Shown: positions 17,458 through 26,487, numbered from the stretch's first letter. The stretch: 64,000 nt of DNA from JABJMC01 sp964459205 (GCA_964459205.1 CAYWKJ010000001.1:1-64000), one strand, 5' to 3'. The notes: a model not told the origin generated them from the sequence alone. Translations and numbers: made by a program.

Positions 17458-18227
17458 GCCGCCTTCTTAATTCCACACAAATAATAATGATTATCGTTTT
17501 CGTGAGCCTCAAAAGTTTCGGTTTGCTTGAAAGACTTTCTTAGCCTCCTAAAAGGGATCATGGATTCATAAGCAAGTGGGACCTCATCGTCTTGGTGAAG
17601 ATCTTGATAGGCTTCAGGATTGGTAAACCATTGATCAGCTAGGCCAATAAATCCACCAGATTTAGTGACACGTTCGATTTCAGAGGCGGTTTGTTTTTTG
17701 ATTTTTTCATGAAGATTGCTAAAAAGAAATCCAGCTAAGCAAATATCAACCGAGCCATCTTTTAAAGGGATTTCATGAGCAGACCCAACGATTCCTTTGG
17801 AGGTGCGCAGCTTTTCATAAAAGCGACTCTTTAAAAGTGAGCTAATAAGGGCGTGAGGAAATTCAAAATTCCGTTCTTGATTTTTAGAAATTACGCGTTC
17901 AGAAACATCAAGCATTATTAGTTTAACCTTATGAAGAAGATCTACGCGGGCTAGTTCTTGCATAATAAAAAGCGAAGTTAGAGCTCCAACAGCTGGCCCG
18001 AGGTCTAAGACTGTAATGCGTTTCATTCTCTCAAAGCGTCTTTTTTGATTAAAAAGATACATGCGAAACCCGCGCGTTAGGCCCAGATTTCCCTCAATCA
18101 CAAAATAATCATTCATTAATTTTTCTTGGATGTAATTGTCTAGCCCCCCAAAACGAATAATTGACGAAGTGATGAAGTCTTCGCAGGTTGGGGCGGGACC
18201 CGACTTTTTGTGTAAATTGTTTGACAC
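17454..18227 (-). CDS. Class I SAM-dependent methyltransferase
   Basis: 257 residues. TVLDLGPAVGALTSLF near residue 74 is motif I, KLIMLDVSERV near 101 the strand-2 acidic position, SAHEIPLKDGSVD near 147 and ERVTKSGGFIGLAD near 187 the later motifs. Substrate unknown. It is convergent with a different methyltransferase (4-nt shared stop) and divergent from a TrmB-like regulator 115 nt away, so the regulator could control it. Confidence 0.7.
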   Translation of the reverse strand: MSNNLHKKSGPAPTCEDFITSSIIRFGGLDNYIQEKLMNDYFVIEGNLGLTRGFRMYLFNQKRRFERMKRITVLDLGPAVGALTSLFIMQELARVDLLHKVKLIMLDVSERVISKNQERNFEFPHALISSLLKSRFYEKLRTSKGIVGSAHEIPLKDGSVDICLAGFLFSNLHEKIKKQTASEIERVTKSGGFIGLADQWFTNPEAYQDLHQDDEVPLAYESMIPFRRLRKSFKQTETFEAHENDNHYYLCGIKKAA

Positions 18228-18342
18228 AAGATTGCGGTGAAGATATTATGTTCCTTGCCTGATTTTTGGCTTAAAAAAGCTATTTATAAGCTTCATCTTA
18301 TTAAGAAATTAAAAAATTGTCAATGGTCTTTAACAAAATATT

Positions 18343-19107
18343 ATGCTCGAAACACTTATTCACTTAGGGCTTCCTAAAAAAGAAGCACAAATTTATTTGG
18401 CCTTATTAGAGCTTGGGCCCTCGTCAGTAACACAGATTTCTAAGCGCGCTAAAGTGCCAAGGACAAACGCTTATCATCTTTTAAACTCACTTGTGTCCCA
18501 GGGTTTAGTGAGTTCCCAAGAGGCTGATTCAAAAATGGTTTTTGCCGCGGCTGATCCTAAAATATTAACTAAAATGTTAAAAGATAAACGCGATGAATAT
18601 GAGCGGCTTTGTAGGGAGGCTGATAAGTTTATTCCTGAGCTGCAGTCGGTTTACAATAAGGGCGATAACAAGATGAAGGTTAGATTTTTTGAGGGGGTAG
18701 AGGGGGTGATTAGTGTTTATGAAGACACTTTAAATTCTAAGAGTGAGATTTTGGCGTTTGCGTCAGTGGAGAATCAGCACGCATTTTTCCCTGGATACTT
18801 TCCGGCGTATTATACGCGACGAGCTAAAAAAGGGATTCCAGTGAGGTGTTTTGCGGCCGATAGCGAAGAGTCGCGGCGAATTCAAAAAATGGATGAAGTG
18901 CATTTGCGTCGAACTTATATTGTGCCTAGTAAATTCGAAATTTCTCCAGAAATTAATATTTATGATGACAAGGTGGCAATTTTTTCTCTTAGCGAAAAAT
19001 TCGGCGCCATAATAGAAAGTCCTGAAGTTGCCAACGCTTTCCGTAAAATGTTTGAGCTCGCTGATGAACGAGCTTCAGAATATGATAAAGATTTTAAAAA
19101 GTCTTAA
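18343..19107 (+). CDS. TrmB-family winged-helix transcriptional regulator
   Basis: 254 residues beginning MLETLIHLGLPKKEAQIYLA, the typical opening of TrmB winged helices, with recognition-helix region VPRTNAYHLLNSLV near residue 43, followed by a helical linker and a C-terminal effector domain of the TrmB_C/PLD-like type (ILAFASVENQ near 142). TrmB proteins are sugar-responsive regulators in archaea and are frequent in CPR. Divergent partner is a methyltransferase; the stop interlocks with efp in TTAA. Confidence 0.8.
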   Translation: MLETLIHLGLPKKEAQIYLALLELGPSSVTQISKRAKVPRTNAYHLLNSLVSQGLVSSQEADSKMVFAAADPKILTKMLKDKRDEYERLCREADKFIPELQSVYNKGDNKMKVRFFEGVEGVISVYEDTLNSKSEILAFASVENQHAFFPGYFPAYYTRRAKKGIPVRCFAADSEESRRIQKMDEVHLRRTYIVPSKFEISPEINIYDDKVAIFSLSEKFGAIIESPEVANAFRKMFELADERASEYDKDFKKS

Positions 19108-19664
19108 ACTCGTTCGCAATATTCTCCAGTTTCAGTGTTTATGCGGATGGTGTCACCTTCTTTTACAAAAATAGGGACTGAAATCATAACTCCAGTTTCA
19201 ACTTTGGCTGGTTTGGTAACTTTTCCCTGGGCGGTGTCCCCACGAACAGCAGGCGAGGTTTCAATTACTTTTAAATTAACTTTTGGTGGCAACTGGACAT
19301 TAATTGGCCTGCCGTCAAAGTTTTGAATATCTACGTCAGACCCGTCTAAAAGATAGTTGGCCTGGGATCCAAGATCGTCTTTAGAAAAGGAAAACTGTTC
19401 GTAAGTTTCAGAATCCATAAAAAAGTACTCATCTCCTTGATGGTATAAAAATTGCGCACGAGTAAATCCCACCTCAGCTGGTTCGATTTTTTCGCTTCCT
19501 TGGAAAGTCATAGGGATAGTGTTGCCAGTAAGCAGGTTTTTGACTGTAGTTTTCATAACGCCACCGCCACGAGCTTGTTTAGAAAAAGAGGAGCTAGTTA
19601 TGACGTAAGGCTCGCCTTTAACTTGAATAGCGGTTCCCACCCGAAGTTGAGCAATTGAGTACAT
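19104..19664 (-). CDS. efp: Translation elongation factor P with Arg at position 32
   Basis: Relieves ribosome stalling at polyproline. Correct start is ATG 19664, giving 186 residues (family about 185-190); longer upstream frames run into the preceding gene. N-terminal KOW-like domain begins MYSIAQLRVG; the tip loop reads SKQARGGGVM with Arg32 where the modified residue sits (Lys34 in E. coli, Arg32 in the EarP group). OB domains follow, ending NTETGEYCERV. It lies 11 nt downstream of an O-antigen-ligase-like gene and converges on a TrmB regulator. Confidence 0.95.
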   Translation of the reverse strand: MYSIAQLRVGTAIQVKGEPYVITSSSFSKQARGGGVMKTTVKNLLTGNTIPMTFQGSEKIEPAEVGFTRAQFLYHQGDEYFFMDSETYEQFSFSKDDLGSQANYLLDGSDVDIQNFDGRPINVQLPPKVNLKVIETSPAVRGDTAQGKVTKPAKVETGVMISVPIFVKEGDTIRINTETGEYCERV

Positions 19665-19675
19665 AAAATAATTGT

Positions 19676-20911
19676 TTAAGATTTGTGTAATTTCGGCGCT
19701 AGGATAATACCTAAAGCTGTATAAATAAAGATTAAAATTGGAGCGTAAAGGAGTGAATTTACGAAAACAGAATGAATTAATAGGCCGCAAAATCCACAAA
19801 AAAACCCGAGAGCAAGGGGCTCGCGCCTTTTGTGAAAGCTTGTCCAAAGAATTGTGACAATGAGCCAAAGATAAGTAGCTGCACCCAGGATTCCAGTGGT
19901 GGCCAGGATAGTAAGAATAGTGGAGTCAGAGCCGGTGGCGGCATGATGTGTATCTTCGGTCATAAATCCATAGCGAGCTTGAGCGTTAGCGTAAGTGTTA
20001 TAGCCGACGCCAAGTAGAGGATGGTCTTTGAAAATTGTGAGAGCATTGCCCCAAGAATCTAAACGGAGACGAGCCGAGGCGTCTGGTAGTTCATAAGTTT
20101 CGGTTACAAATGATTTAGCACTAAAGTAAAGATCTTCCACGCGATCTTGGGCCCGACTAGACACGGAAACCAGAAGAAGACAGGCAATAAAACCAATAAG
20201 TAGTAATTTGCGCGACTTTAAGAGTCCAATTAGGCCAACGCCAGCAATTAAAGCTAGATAAGCGCTGCGGGAATAGGTAAAGGCGAGCGCCATAAGAAGA
20301 ATAGCCAAGAGGCCGGCTAAGGGGATTTTTTTTGGCCATTTTTGGCGATTAGTAAGTTTGCCAATGGCGAGACACGACACAAAGGCGAGCATTCCTCCTA
20401 CAAAATTAGGATCAAACCAGGTAGAAAGTAAGCGGTTTTGATGCGGGTCCCAGCCTTCTTCTAGGGCCATTTGAGTGAAATCAGGGTAAATTTTGAGCTG
20501 GATAAAGCCAAATATCGCTATTAGAAATGCGGCTCCAAAAATTATATTGGTTAACTTGCGACGCGTTGGCACATGACTAGAAAGGTCAAGTGCCATAAAA
20601 AACAAAAAGAAATATTCAATGAAACGGATTAGATAAAGACTGCTTCCAAGGGTTTCCCCAAAAGATAGAGCCCGTGCGCCATTTATTAGTGAAATAAAAG
20701 CAATGGCTATGAAGATTAAGAAAGGCAAAAGCAGGGCGCTGTATGGCCAGTGGCGATCTATGAAAATTTTGTAAATTACAAAAACTCCAATTGTCCCGGC
20801 AATTAACAGATCATTGGGCAAGATTTCTGGCCCAATTGGTAAGCGCCCAAGTTCGCCGAGGGCAACGAACAGAAAAATTAAGCCAAAAAGAAAAGTAAAT
20901 AATTTACGCAT
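19676..20911 (-). CDS. O-antigen ligase / Wzy-like membrane protein
   Basis: 411 residues with about 10-12 hydrophobic segments and a large extracytoplasmic loop containing DSWGNALTIFKDHPLLGVGYNTY (split here: DSWGNALTIF, KDHPLLGVGYNTY), the typical PLLGVG-NTY signature of the O-antigen ligase/polymerase family (PF04932). Probably transfers or polymerises a lipid-linked glycan at the cell surface. Co-directional with efp, 11 nt upstream. Confidence 0.82.
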   Translation of the reverse strand: MRKLFTFLFGLIFLFVALGELGRLPIGPEILPNDLLIAGTIGVFVIYKIFIDRHWPYSALLLPFLIFIAIAFISLINGARALSFGETLGSSLYLIRFIEYFFLFFMALDLSSHVPTRRKLTNIIFGAAFLIAIFGFIQLKIYPDFTQMALEEGWDPHQNRLLSTWFDPNFVGGMLAFVSCLAIGKLTNRQKWPKKIPLAGLLAILLMALAFTYSRSAYLALIAGVGLIGLLKSRKLLLIGFIACLLLVSVSSRAQDRVEDLYFSAKSFVTETYELPDASARLRLDSWGNALTIFKDHPLLGVGYNTYANAQARYGFMTEDTHHAATGSDSTILTILATTGILGAATYLWLIVTILWTSFHKRREPLALGFFCGFCGLLIHSVFVNSLLYAPILIFIYTALGIILAPKLHKS

Positions 20912-20966
20912 ATAAAAACAGCTTAAGGTAAGTTGCCTGTTTGCGGCAAGTTGTTAGAATGGATTT

Positions 20967-21563
20967 ATGCAGAAATTTTTAATTGCGACCGGAAATATTG
21001 GGAAATTTGGTGAGATTTCAGCTGTGCTTCAGGATTTGCCTTATGAGTTACTGTCTTTAAAAGATTTAGGGGAAGTTATGCAAGTTAAGGAGGACGGCGA
21101 AACACATGATGAGAACGCTTTTATTAAGGCGCGGGCTTTTTTTAAAGAAGTTGGTTGTATGACGTTGGGTGAGGATTCGGGGCTAGAGGTTGATGCGCTT
21201 AAAGGTGAGCTAGGATTGCATACTAGGCGTTTTGGGGCTGGGCATGAGGCTAGTGATGAGGAGTGGCTTAAGCATTTTTTGGAGCGCATGGAAAATGTTC
21301 CAGATGAACAAAGGACAGCGCGGTTTGTTTGTAGTGCAGCTCTAATTTTGGAGAATGGGGAGGAGCATTTATTTAATGGGGCGGCAGAGGGAGTGATAAC
21401 CCGGGAGCCTGAGGCTAAGATTTTGCCGGGATTGCCTCTTAGTTCAGTTTTTAAGCCTGAGGGATTTGATCGCGTTTATGCGGCTTTAACAAAAAAAGAA
21501 AAGGCCCAGATTAGTCATCGGGGCCTTGCCATTGGTCGGGTGCGGGGTTTTCTTATTCAGTAA
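20967..21563 (+). CDS. rdgB: Non-canonical purine NTP pyrophosphatase (Ham1/RdgB)
   Basis: Cleans ITP, XTP and dITP from the nucleotide pool. 198 residues, family length. Motif TGNIGKFGE at residues 8-16 is the phosphate-binding start, GEDSGLEVDAL at 68-78 the catalytic acidic motif, and SHRGLAIG near 183 the C-terminal base-recognition motif. It is divergent from the O-antigen-ligase-like gene and overlaps the convergent lipoprotein gene by 11 nt. Confidence 0.93.
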   Translation: MQKFLIATGNIGKFGEISAVLQDLPYELLSLKDLGEVMQVKEDGETHDENAFIKARAFFKEVGCMTLGEDSGLEVDALKGELGLHTRRFGAGHEASDEEWLKHFLERMENVPDEQRTARFVCSAALILENGEEHLFNGAAEGVITREPEAKILPGLPLSSVFKPEGFDRVYAALTKKEKAQISHRGLAIGRVRGFLIQ

Positions 21564-22017
21564 CTTCTTCGGGAGACTCTGTGGTCGTTTCCTCATCATT
21601 TTCAAGTGGGCTTTCTTCGGCTTCGACATTATCGTAGGTCCCAGCTGGCTCAATAATTACAAGAACATTGAGTGGAGCTTGTTCTTGGTTGGTAGTGTAG
21701 CTGACAAAATCGCCAGCTTCGTTAATAAAGTAACGACCAGTTTTAAAAGATGAATCTAGAAGCCAGCTATTTTCTTCCATGGATATTTCGAGGTAAGCAA
21801 AGAAATCCACACGGCTCATGGCAACGTCGTAATTGTGGTTTTCTACTGGTCCGGAAATAATAGTGCGTGCCCAAGTTGAATCGTCAGGCAAAGCAACAGC
21901 CGCCCAGCCAGCAATTGGTCCATGGTGCACAATTTTTATGGTTTCTTCTTCGTCGCCACAGGCAGTAAGGGATAAAGCGAGGACAGCGATAACAAGAAAA
22001 GATAATAGTTTTTTCAT
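21553..22017 (-). CDS. Small lipoprotein, unknown function
   Basis: 154 residues. N-terminal MKKLLSFLVIAVLALSLTAC is a lipoprotein signal peptide with lipobox LTAC, so the mature protein is anchored at Cys20. The middle is a single small globular region, and the end is a Glu/Thr-rich acidic tail. No family recognised. Downstream of cassette E2 on the same strand, behind that unit's terminator. Confidence 0.75.
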   Translation of the reverse strand: MKKLLSFLVIAVLALSLTACGDEEETIKIVHHGPIAGWAAVALPDDSTWARTIISGPVENHNYDVAMSRVDFFAYLEISMEENSWLLDSSFKTGRYFINEAGDFVSYTTNQEQAPLNVLVIIEPAGTYDNVEAEESPLENDEETTTESPEEVTE

Positions 22018-22054
22018 AATATTGGGGATAAATAAACGGATTTAAGGGCGGACG

Positions 22055-22078
22055 AAAAAATAGCACTTTTTAAGGTGC
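22055..22078 (-). terminator. Rho-independent terminator of cassette E2
   Basis: On the minus strand GCACCTTAAAAAGTGC folds with a 3-nt loop and is followed by TATTTTTT. It lies 17 nt past the E2 terminal arm in the direction of the cassette ORF. Confidence 0.6.
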
Positions 22079-22179
22079 GTGGCAATAGGGTTGGTGACAA
22101 CTGAATGATGAAAGATGGTTCGAGTCTCCCCGCTCCGGACGGCCTCGGGGCCGAACGGGCGCGGGGGGGGTCGGGACAA

Positions 22180-22626
22180 TCAGCGGGTCGGGGTCGGGAT
22201 CTCCTCGCGGGACTGCGGGCTGGGGCCGCCGGGCGCAGGGCCGGTGGTGGCGGTCTGGCGGAAGTAGCTCCGGGCCTCGGTCGAGAACGAGCCGTCCATC
22301 ACCAAGTTCTTGACGGCGCGGTTCTGGACATCGAACTCGGCGATGTTGTCCTGGAGCGTCTGCAGGATGTAGTGGCCGTCCCGGAGCTGGCCATCATCGG
22401 AGATGCATTCGGGGACCAGCTTGATCGTGAAGAGGTCGCGAACGAGAACGTCGCCCGGCTTGATCTTCAGCTTGGGCTGCGCGTTCTTGACGACGAAGAC
22501 GAAGCCACGGCTGGAGTCGCCCGAACAGTTCGGAACAACCACGACGTAGAAGCCATCCTTGAGGCCGTTTTTGGTGGTGATGCAGTCGCCCGGCAGGACG
22601 ATGTGGAAAGTAGGCAGTTTTGCCAT
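22180..22626 (-). CDS. Cargo ORF of cassette E2, unknown 148-aa protein
   Basis: Starts at ATG 22626 with ATAGGGAG six to eight nt upstream. N-terminal two thirds alternate hydrophobic and polar residues as in a beta-rich domain (FHIVLPGDCITT, GFYVVVVPNC, GFVFVVKN); the last ~20 residues are Pro/Gly/Thr-rich. Codons end mostly in G or C (23 of the first 30), quite unlike flanking genes. No family recognised. A longer frame on the opposite strand (22105-22776) crosses both arms and gives low-complexity Gly/Arg/Ala sequence, so I treat it as a shadow. Confidence 0.6.
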   Translation of the reverse strand: MAKLPTFHIVLPGDCITTKNGLKDGFYVVVVPNCSGDSSRGFVFVVKNAQPKLKIKPGDVLVRDLFTIKLVPECISDDGQLRDGHYILQTLQDNIAEFDVQNRAVKNLVMDGSFSTEARSYFRQTATTGPAPGGPSPQSREEIPTPTR

Positions 22627-22892
22627 GTGAACTCCCTATGGGTTAACGGGGGATGGACACCATTGCTAAGAGGGCGCCGCTTTTTACCTTCAAAAAAAGC
22701 AAAAAGCGACACCCAAGCAGCATTCATCATTCAGTTGTCAAAGTCTATGTTTAGAGAGAGTTTAACAACTAACTAGTAGTATTAAATTCCACTCTAGTAA
22801 TATAGATCCGGGTCTATCCCCAGAAGTAGATTGCTAGCGCGAAACATTAGCTGCCCACCTCTATGGATGACGGAATTAGGGTGGTGAATATT

Positions 22893-22920
22893 ATTATAGT
22901 GTTTTTTGAAAAAGAGTCAA
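22893..22920 (-). promoter_or_regulatory. Sigma70-type promoter of cassette E2
   Basis: Minus strand TTGACT at 22920-22915, 16-nt spacer, consensus TATAAT at 22898-22893. The same promoter, in near-identical context (GGGTTGAC), precedes E3. Confidence 0.7.
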
Positions 22921-23012
22921 CCCTAATGGTTGACTTAAAGGATTGGTGACAACTGAACGATGGTTTTCCGCTCCGAACGACTCCGTAGTCGAACGGGCGG
23001 ATCAGGGCTTGT

Positions 23013-23471
23013 TTAGCGGTTGGGGAGGAGCTTGGAGAAGATCTCGGAGAGAGCTCTTCTCAGGATTGCGAGGCGAGAGTTTGGTACGATTCTGTAGTAG
23101 CTGTGAGTGTAAGGATTTACCAGTGGGCGTTCGTACTTTTTGGTTACAACGACCAGCCTGTGCGTTGGGGTTGTTGTGGCGTGGGTTTCCCCATCAGTTG
23201 TTTTGTATAGAGGATAGGTTCCGCTTTTTAGATTCGCATGGCACCGTACCTCGTTGGTATCCTGATCTATCCATGCCCATTGTTGGCGGCAGCCGATGCG
23301 TACGATGAACCATTCTTTACCAAAAGGATCATTTTCATCGTACTCATATATGCCTCTAGTGCGGGCAACGCGTGGCAGGGAAAAACCTTCTGGATCGAGG
23401 CCTTTTATGGCTAGATCCTTACGAGAGTGGGTCCATTTTCCCCATGCGAAGAGGAAAGGAAAAACTTTCAA
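23013..23471 (-). CDS. Cargo ORF of cassette E3, unknown 152-aa protein
   Basis: Starts at TTG 23471, with AGGA nine nt upstream; an in-frame TAG four codons before it rules out a longer frame. Basic, Trp/Tyr/Arg-rich protein (GKEWFIVRIGCRQQWAWID near residues 51-69) with no family I recognise, and no similarity to the E2 cargo. The last third has a basic amphipathic stretch (RLAILRRALSEIFSKLL). Composition and codon use differ from neighbouring chromosomal genes. Confidence 0.55.
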   Translation of the reverse strand: MKVFPFLFAWGKWTHSRKDLAIKGLDPEGFSLPRVARTRGIYEYDENDPFGKEWFIVRIGCRQQWAWIDQDTNEVRCHANLKSGTYPLYKTTDGETHATTTPTHRLVVVTKKYERPLVNPYTHSYYRIVPNSRLAILRRALSEIFSKLLPNR

Positions 23472-23697
23472 GGCATTGTCCTATGTTGCAGTCTGCCCCA
23501 TGGCAGTCCTGCGGGTAAGCACCACTATTTCTGGGTGCCACTTTTTATCTTTAAAATAGTTAAAAATAAGAAGCGACACCCAGGTGTTATTCATCATTCA
23601 GTTGTCAAAATCTATATGTTTAGAGAGAGATTAACTACTAGCTAAAGTGTTAAGGCCTACCCTAAGGATATAGGCCTGGATCAATTTCCAGTAGTTT

Positions 23698-23725
23698 ATT
23701 ATAATGCTTTCCTTAAAAAGGTCAA
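23698..23725 (-). promoter_or_regulatory. Sigma70-type promoter of cassette E3
   Basis: Minus strand TTGACC at 23725-23720, 16-nt spacer, consensus TATAAT at 23703-23698; the 5' hairpin of the unit begins about 7 nt after the -10 box. Confidence 0.7.
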
Positions 23726-23728
23726 CCC

Positions 23729-26401
23729 TTATTCAACCTGTACTTCAATGGTTGCACCCGTCCGATAGCCTAACTCATCATAGGCATAAGCCTCAATGGT
23801 GTATTCACGGCCAGAGGCAGCATTGGTAGCGGCCCTGATTTGGCCAGTATAAGGAGCAGAGACAGCTGTGTATTGGAGAGTTCCGTCTAAATAGTATTCA
23901 ACTTTTTCTAAACCATTTAAAGCTTCAACTTCAACTTCAATAATGTTTTGGCCGCGACTTACTAAGCTGTACGGGGAAGGAAAAGTAATGAAAATTACTG
24001 GCTGTTTAGCCCAAGTGGAAGCAGTGTGAATTTCATCTAAGTCAGTTGGTTCTAAAAATTCTTCTTCGTCCATGGCGGCAGCCCAGGCATCAACGCCCAC
24101 TTGCCAAGTTGGGTAGTAATCCATAATGGCAATATGTTGTTGGAATTCTTTTTCCTCTAAGGACCATTCCGGCGAGTATTCAGTGGCAACTAGGCCGGTA
24201 AATCCATCAACCACAGCGGTGGCCCACAAAGTGTCTACTTCGGTGGGGACATTAAAACTGGCGAATTTTTCAGTCACAATCATATCTTCTGGCGTATAGT
24301 CTGAAGGGAGTTTTCCACTAGATTTTGTTACTGCCATTTCTACAATTTCGGCTGGCTGAGGGAAAGCCTCAGAGTCTAATTCAGACAAAGCATTGGTCAT
24401 GTAGTCGTTCCAAATTGTAGCAGCAGAATCATATCCATTGGCATGGTAGTACATGGGTTCACCGTCCGCATTTCCAACCCACACTCCAGTTGCTATTTTG
24501 GTGCTGTAGCCAAGAGTTAGAGCGTTGTTTGGAGCATTTTCACCGTATTCATCTTTTTTGTTACTGGTTCCGGTTTTAGCAGCAACATGGTGCCCGCTTA
24601 CGCGTAGGCGTGGCCCCAGATTTATAGCAGAATCAGAGAGAATATCAGTTATTAAGTAGGCAACTTGTGGGTCTAGGGCCTCGGTTCCAACTTGGTCTTC
24701 CCATTTTTCTAGAATATCTCCATCACTGTTTTCAATTTTTAAAATTGGGGAAATTTCTTGCTTAATTCCACTATTCGCAAAAACGCTGTAAGCGCCTACA
24801 AGATCTAGTAAGCGAACTTCACCGCTTCCTAAAGCGAGTGGCCAGCCATATCCAATGGAGTCATCTAGTTCAATTCCAAAGCCTTCCATGAATGGAATGA
24901 TCTCAGTTTCTTGGCCAGCTAAGAAGTAAGATTTAATAGCGGGGATATTGCGGGAAAGAGCAAGGGCTTCGCGAACACGAATGGGGCCTAGGAAGGTTCC
25001 ATCGTAGTTTTGAGGCCATTCGCCAGGCCCAAATTGAGTTTCTACATCGTATAAAACAGTGGCCGGACTATAACCATTTAAAAATGTTAAAGCGTACACA
25101 AAAGGCTTAAATGATGATCCTGGTTGTCGGTAGCGAGTAGCAATATTTACATTTCCATCAATTTCTTCGTCAAAATAATCAGCTGATCCAACCATGGCTA
25201 AAATTTGACCAGTTTGCGGGTGAACCGAAACTAAGCTGGCATTGTTAGCGCCAAATTCAGAGGCATTGCGTTCGCGATAGGTTTCTACAGCTTCTTCGGC
25301 GTATCCTTGCATAGTGGGATCAAGAGTGGTGTAGACTTTTAGGCCACCTTGCTCAACTACATCTTTGCCGTATTTATCTTCGATCAACTCTTTTACATAG
25401 AGAACAAAATGAGGAGCTTGAATGTTTTCGCGATAGGAAATGAATTCAATCGCCCATGATTCTTCGAGTGAAAGTTGCATTTGGCCTTCAGTGATCATGT
25501 CTTGATCTTCCATGGCTGCCAAAACAATATCTGTTCGTCCGGGGAGATATAGAGTAGTTCCGTTAGCTAGCTCGATATTTGATCCGATTAATCCACGAAC
25601 GTATTCATCAAGGTTTAAATCTTCGTAAGAAACAATAGAGCGATCTAGTAATTGCTCTTCAGTGAATTCAACTGTGAGGTAAGAGTTGCGATTACTTCCA
25701 TAAGGTGAATAACGAGTGGGAGCCTTAGGCAAAGAAGCCATAATGGCACTCTCGGTGAGAGTTAAATCTGTGGCTGCTTTATCAAAGTAAGTTTTAGCAG
25801 CAAGCTCAGCGCCATAAGCATTATTTCCGTAAGGGATTTCATTTAAATATAATTCAAAAATTTCTTCTTTATTAAAGCGGCTTTCAACACGGATAGCTAA
25901 AATTAGTTCTTGGAGTTTTCGAACATAAGTTTGTTCGGGTGATAAGAAAATATTTTTAACAAGTTGTTGAGTAATAGTGGAGCAGCCACGTCGGATTCCA
26001 ACACCAAAAATTTCATGGGCTACTGCTTTTGCATAACAAGGAAGGTCAAATCCATAGTGTTCATAAAATTCATCATCCTCAACCGCAATAGTGGCATCTA
26101 ATAAATAAGGAGAAATGTCTTCAATGGGAATGATTTCGCGGTTTTCCTCGCCATGTACTGCATAAAGAATGTTGCCTTCACGGTCCATGATTAACGTAGA
26201 TTCAGCCTGAAGCAGGTCTTCTCCAGAGCTAACATCAGGAAGGCCGCGGCTAAAAATCAACACAATTAAAATAACAAAAATGAAACCACTAATAAAAGTA
26301 ATACTAAAAATCAAAATTACCCATTGGAGCCACCGTTTCCATAAAGGAAGCATAGGATGGGGGCGTAGTTTTTTGTATAGGTCGTGAAAAGTTCGAGACA
26401 T
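23729..26401 (-). CDS. Class A penicillin-binding protein (PBP1A-like)
   Basis: Bifunctional peptidoglycan glycosyltransferase and transpeptidase. 890 residues: cytoplasmic start, one membrane segment at about 25-50, GT51 domain with EDDEFYEHYG near 113 and STITQQLVKN near 143, then the transpeptidase with SSFK catalytic motif near 428, SRN near 485 and KTGTSNK near 609. A C-terminal extension of some 200 residues ends in an Ig-like/Big-type fold (VSRGQNIIEVEVEALNG). Divergent from Nif3. It belongs with murL, murD2 and PBP2 in wall synthesis. Confidence 0.95.
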   Translation of the reverse strand: MSRTFHDLYKKLRPHPMLPLWKRWLQWVILIFSITFISGFIFVILIVLIFSRGLPDVSSGEDLLQAESTLIMDREGNILYAVHGEENREIIPIEDISPYLLDATIAVEDDEFYEHYGFDLPCYAKAVAHEIFGVGIRRGCSTITQQLVKNIFLSPEQTYVRKLQELILAIRVESRFNKEEIFELYLNEIPYGNNAYGAELAAKTYFDKAATDLTLTESAIMASLPKAPTRYSPYGSNRNSYLTVEFTEEQLLDRSIVSYEDLNLDEYVRGLIGSNIELANGTTLYLPGRTDIVLAAMEDQDMITEGQMQLSLEESWAIEFISYRENIQAPHFVLYVKELIEDKYGKDVVEQGGLKVYTTLDPTMQGYAEEAVETYRERNASEFGANNASLVSVHPQTGQILAMVGSADYFDEEIDGNVNIATRYRQPGSSFKPFVYALTFLNGYSPATVLYDVETQFGPGEWPQNYDGTFLGPIRVREALALSRNIPAIKSYFLAGQETEIIPFMEGFGIELDDSIGYGWPLALGSGEVRLLDLVGAYSVFANSGIKQEISPILKIENSDGDILEKWEDQVGTEALDPQVAYLITDILSDSAINLGPRLRVSGHHVAAKTGTSNKKDEYGENAPNNALTLGYSTKIATGVWVGNADGEPMYYHANGYDSAATIWNDYMTNALSELDSEAFPQPAEIVEMAVTKSSGKLPSDYTPEDMIVTEKFASFNVPTEVDTLWATAVVDGFTGLVATEYSPEWSLEEKEFQQHIAIMDYYPTWQVGVDAWAAAMDEEEFLEPTDLDEIHTASTWAKQPVIFITFPSPYSLVSRGQNIIEVEVEALNGLEKVEYYLDGTLQYTAVSAPYTGQIRAATNAASGREYTIEAYAYDELGYRTGATIEVQVE

Positions 26402-26487
26402 TTTGTATGATTAATTCCTAAGGAGTTATACCAGATTTTGAGGAGAAAATTAAGAGGGGCAATAGGAATTTGATACCTTTTTCTCAA

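Larger units (their letters stand above)
22095..22920 (-). other. Cassette E2: GC-rich ORF inside a closed long-range inverted repeat
   Basis: Read on the minus strand: promoter TTGACT (22915-22920) - 16 nt - TATAAT (22893-22898); 5' hairpin at 22806-22823; 5' arm at 22723-22740; long hairpin at 22672-22714 (GGGTGTCGC against GCGGCGCCC plus a T5/A5 extension); Shine-Dalgarno GGGAG, ORF 22180-22626; 3' hairpin around 22128-22160; 3' arm 22095-22112. The arms TGACAACTGAATGATGAA match perfectly over 18 bp. Much of the unit aligns with E3, directly upstream, including promoter, leader and 3' hairpin, while the ORFs do not. Confidence 0.75.
22947..23725 (-). other. Cassette E3: second tandem unit of the E family
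   Basis: Minus strand order: promoter TTGACC (23720-23725) - 16 nt - TATAAT (23698-23703); 5' hairpin CTGGA/TCCAG at 23676-23691; 5' arm 23592-23607; long hairpin at 23532-23582 (TGGGTGTCGCTT against AAGTGGCACCCA); ORF 23013-23471; 3' hairpin 22968-23000; 3' arm 22947-22962. Arms are 16 bp with one mismatch, which is a G-U pair in coding-strand RNA. The 3' hairpin keeps CCGTTCG and TTCGGAGCGG of E2 but has GACT/AGTC where E2 has GGCC/GGCC. Confidence 0.75.

Noticed and set aside
22105..22776. 223-codon plus-strand frame across cassette E2
   Set aside because: It spans both terminal arms, is low-complexity Gly/Arg/Ala/Val and lies antisense to the ORF with a Shine-Dalgarno; a GC-rich shadow frame.
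22095..23607. Integron-type cassette array
   Set aside because: Two tandem ORF cassettes suggested attC sites, but arms flank each ORF instead of lying at its 3' end, I find no clear GTTRRRY core pairs, and no integrase is present.
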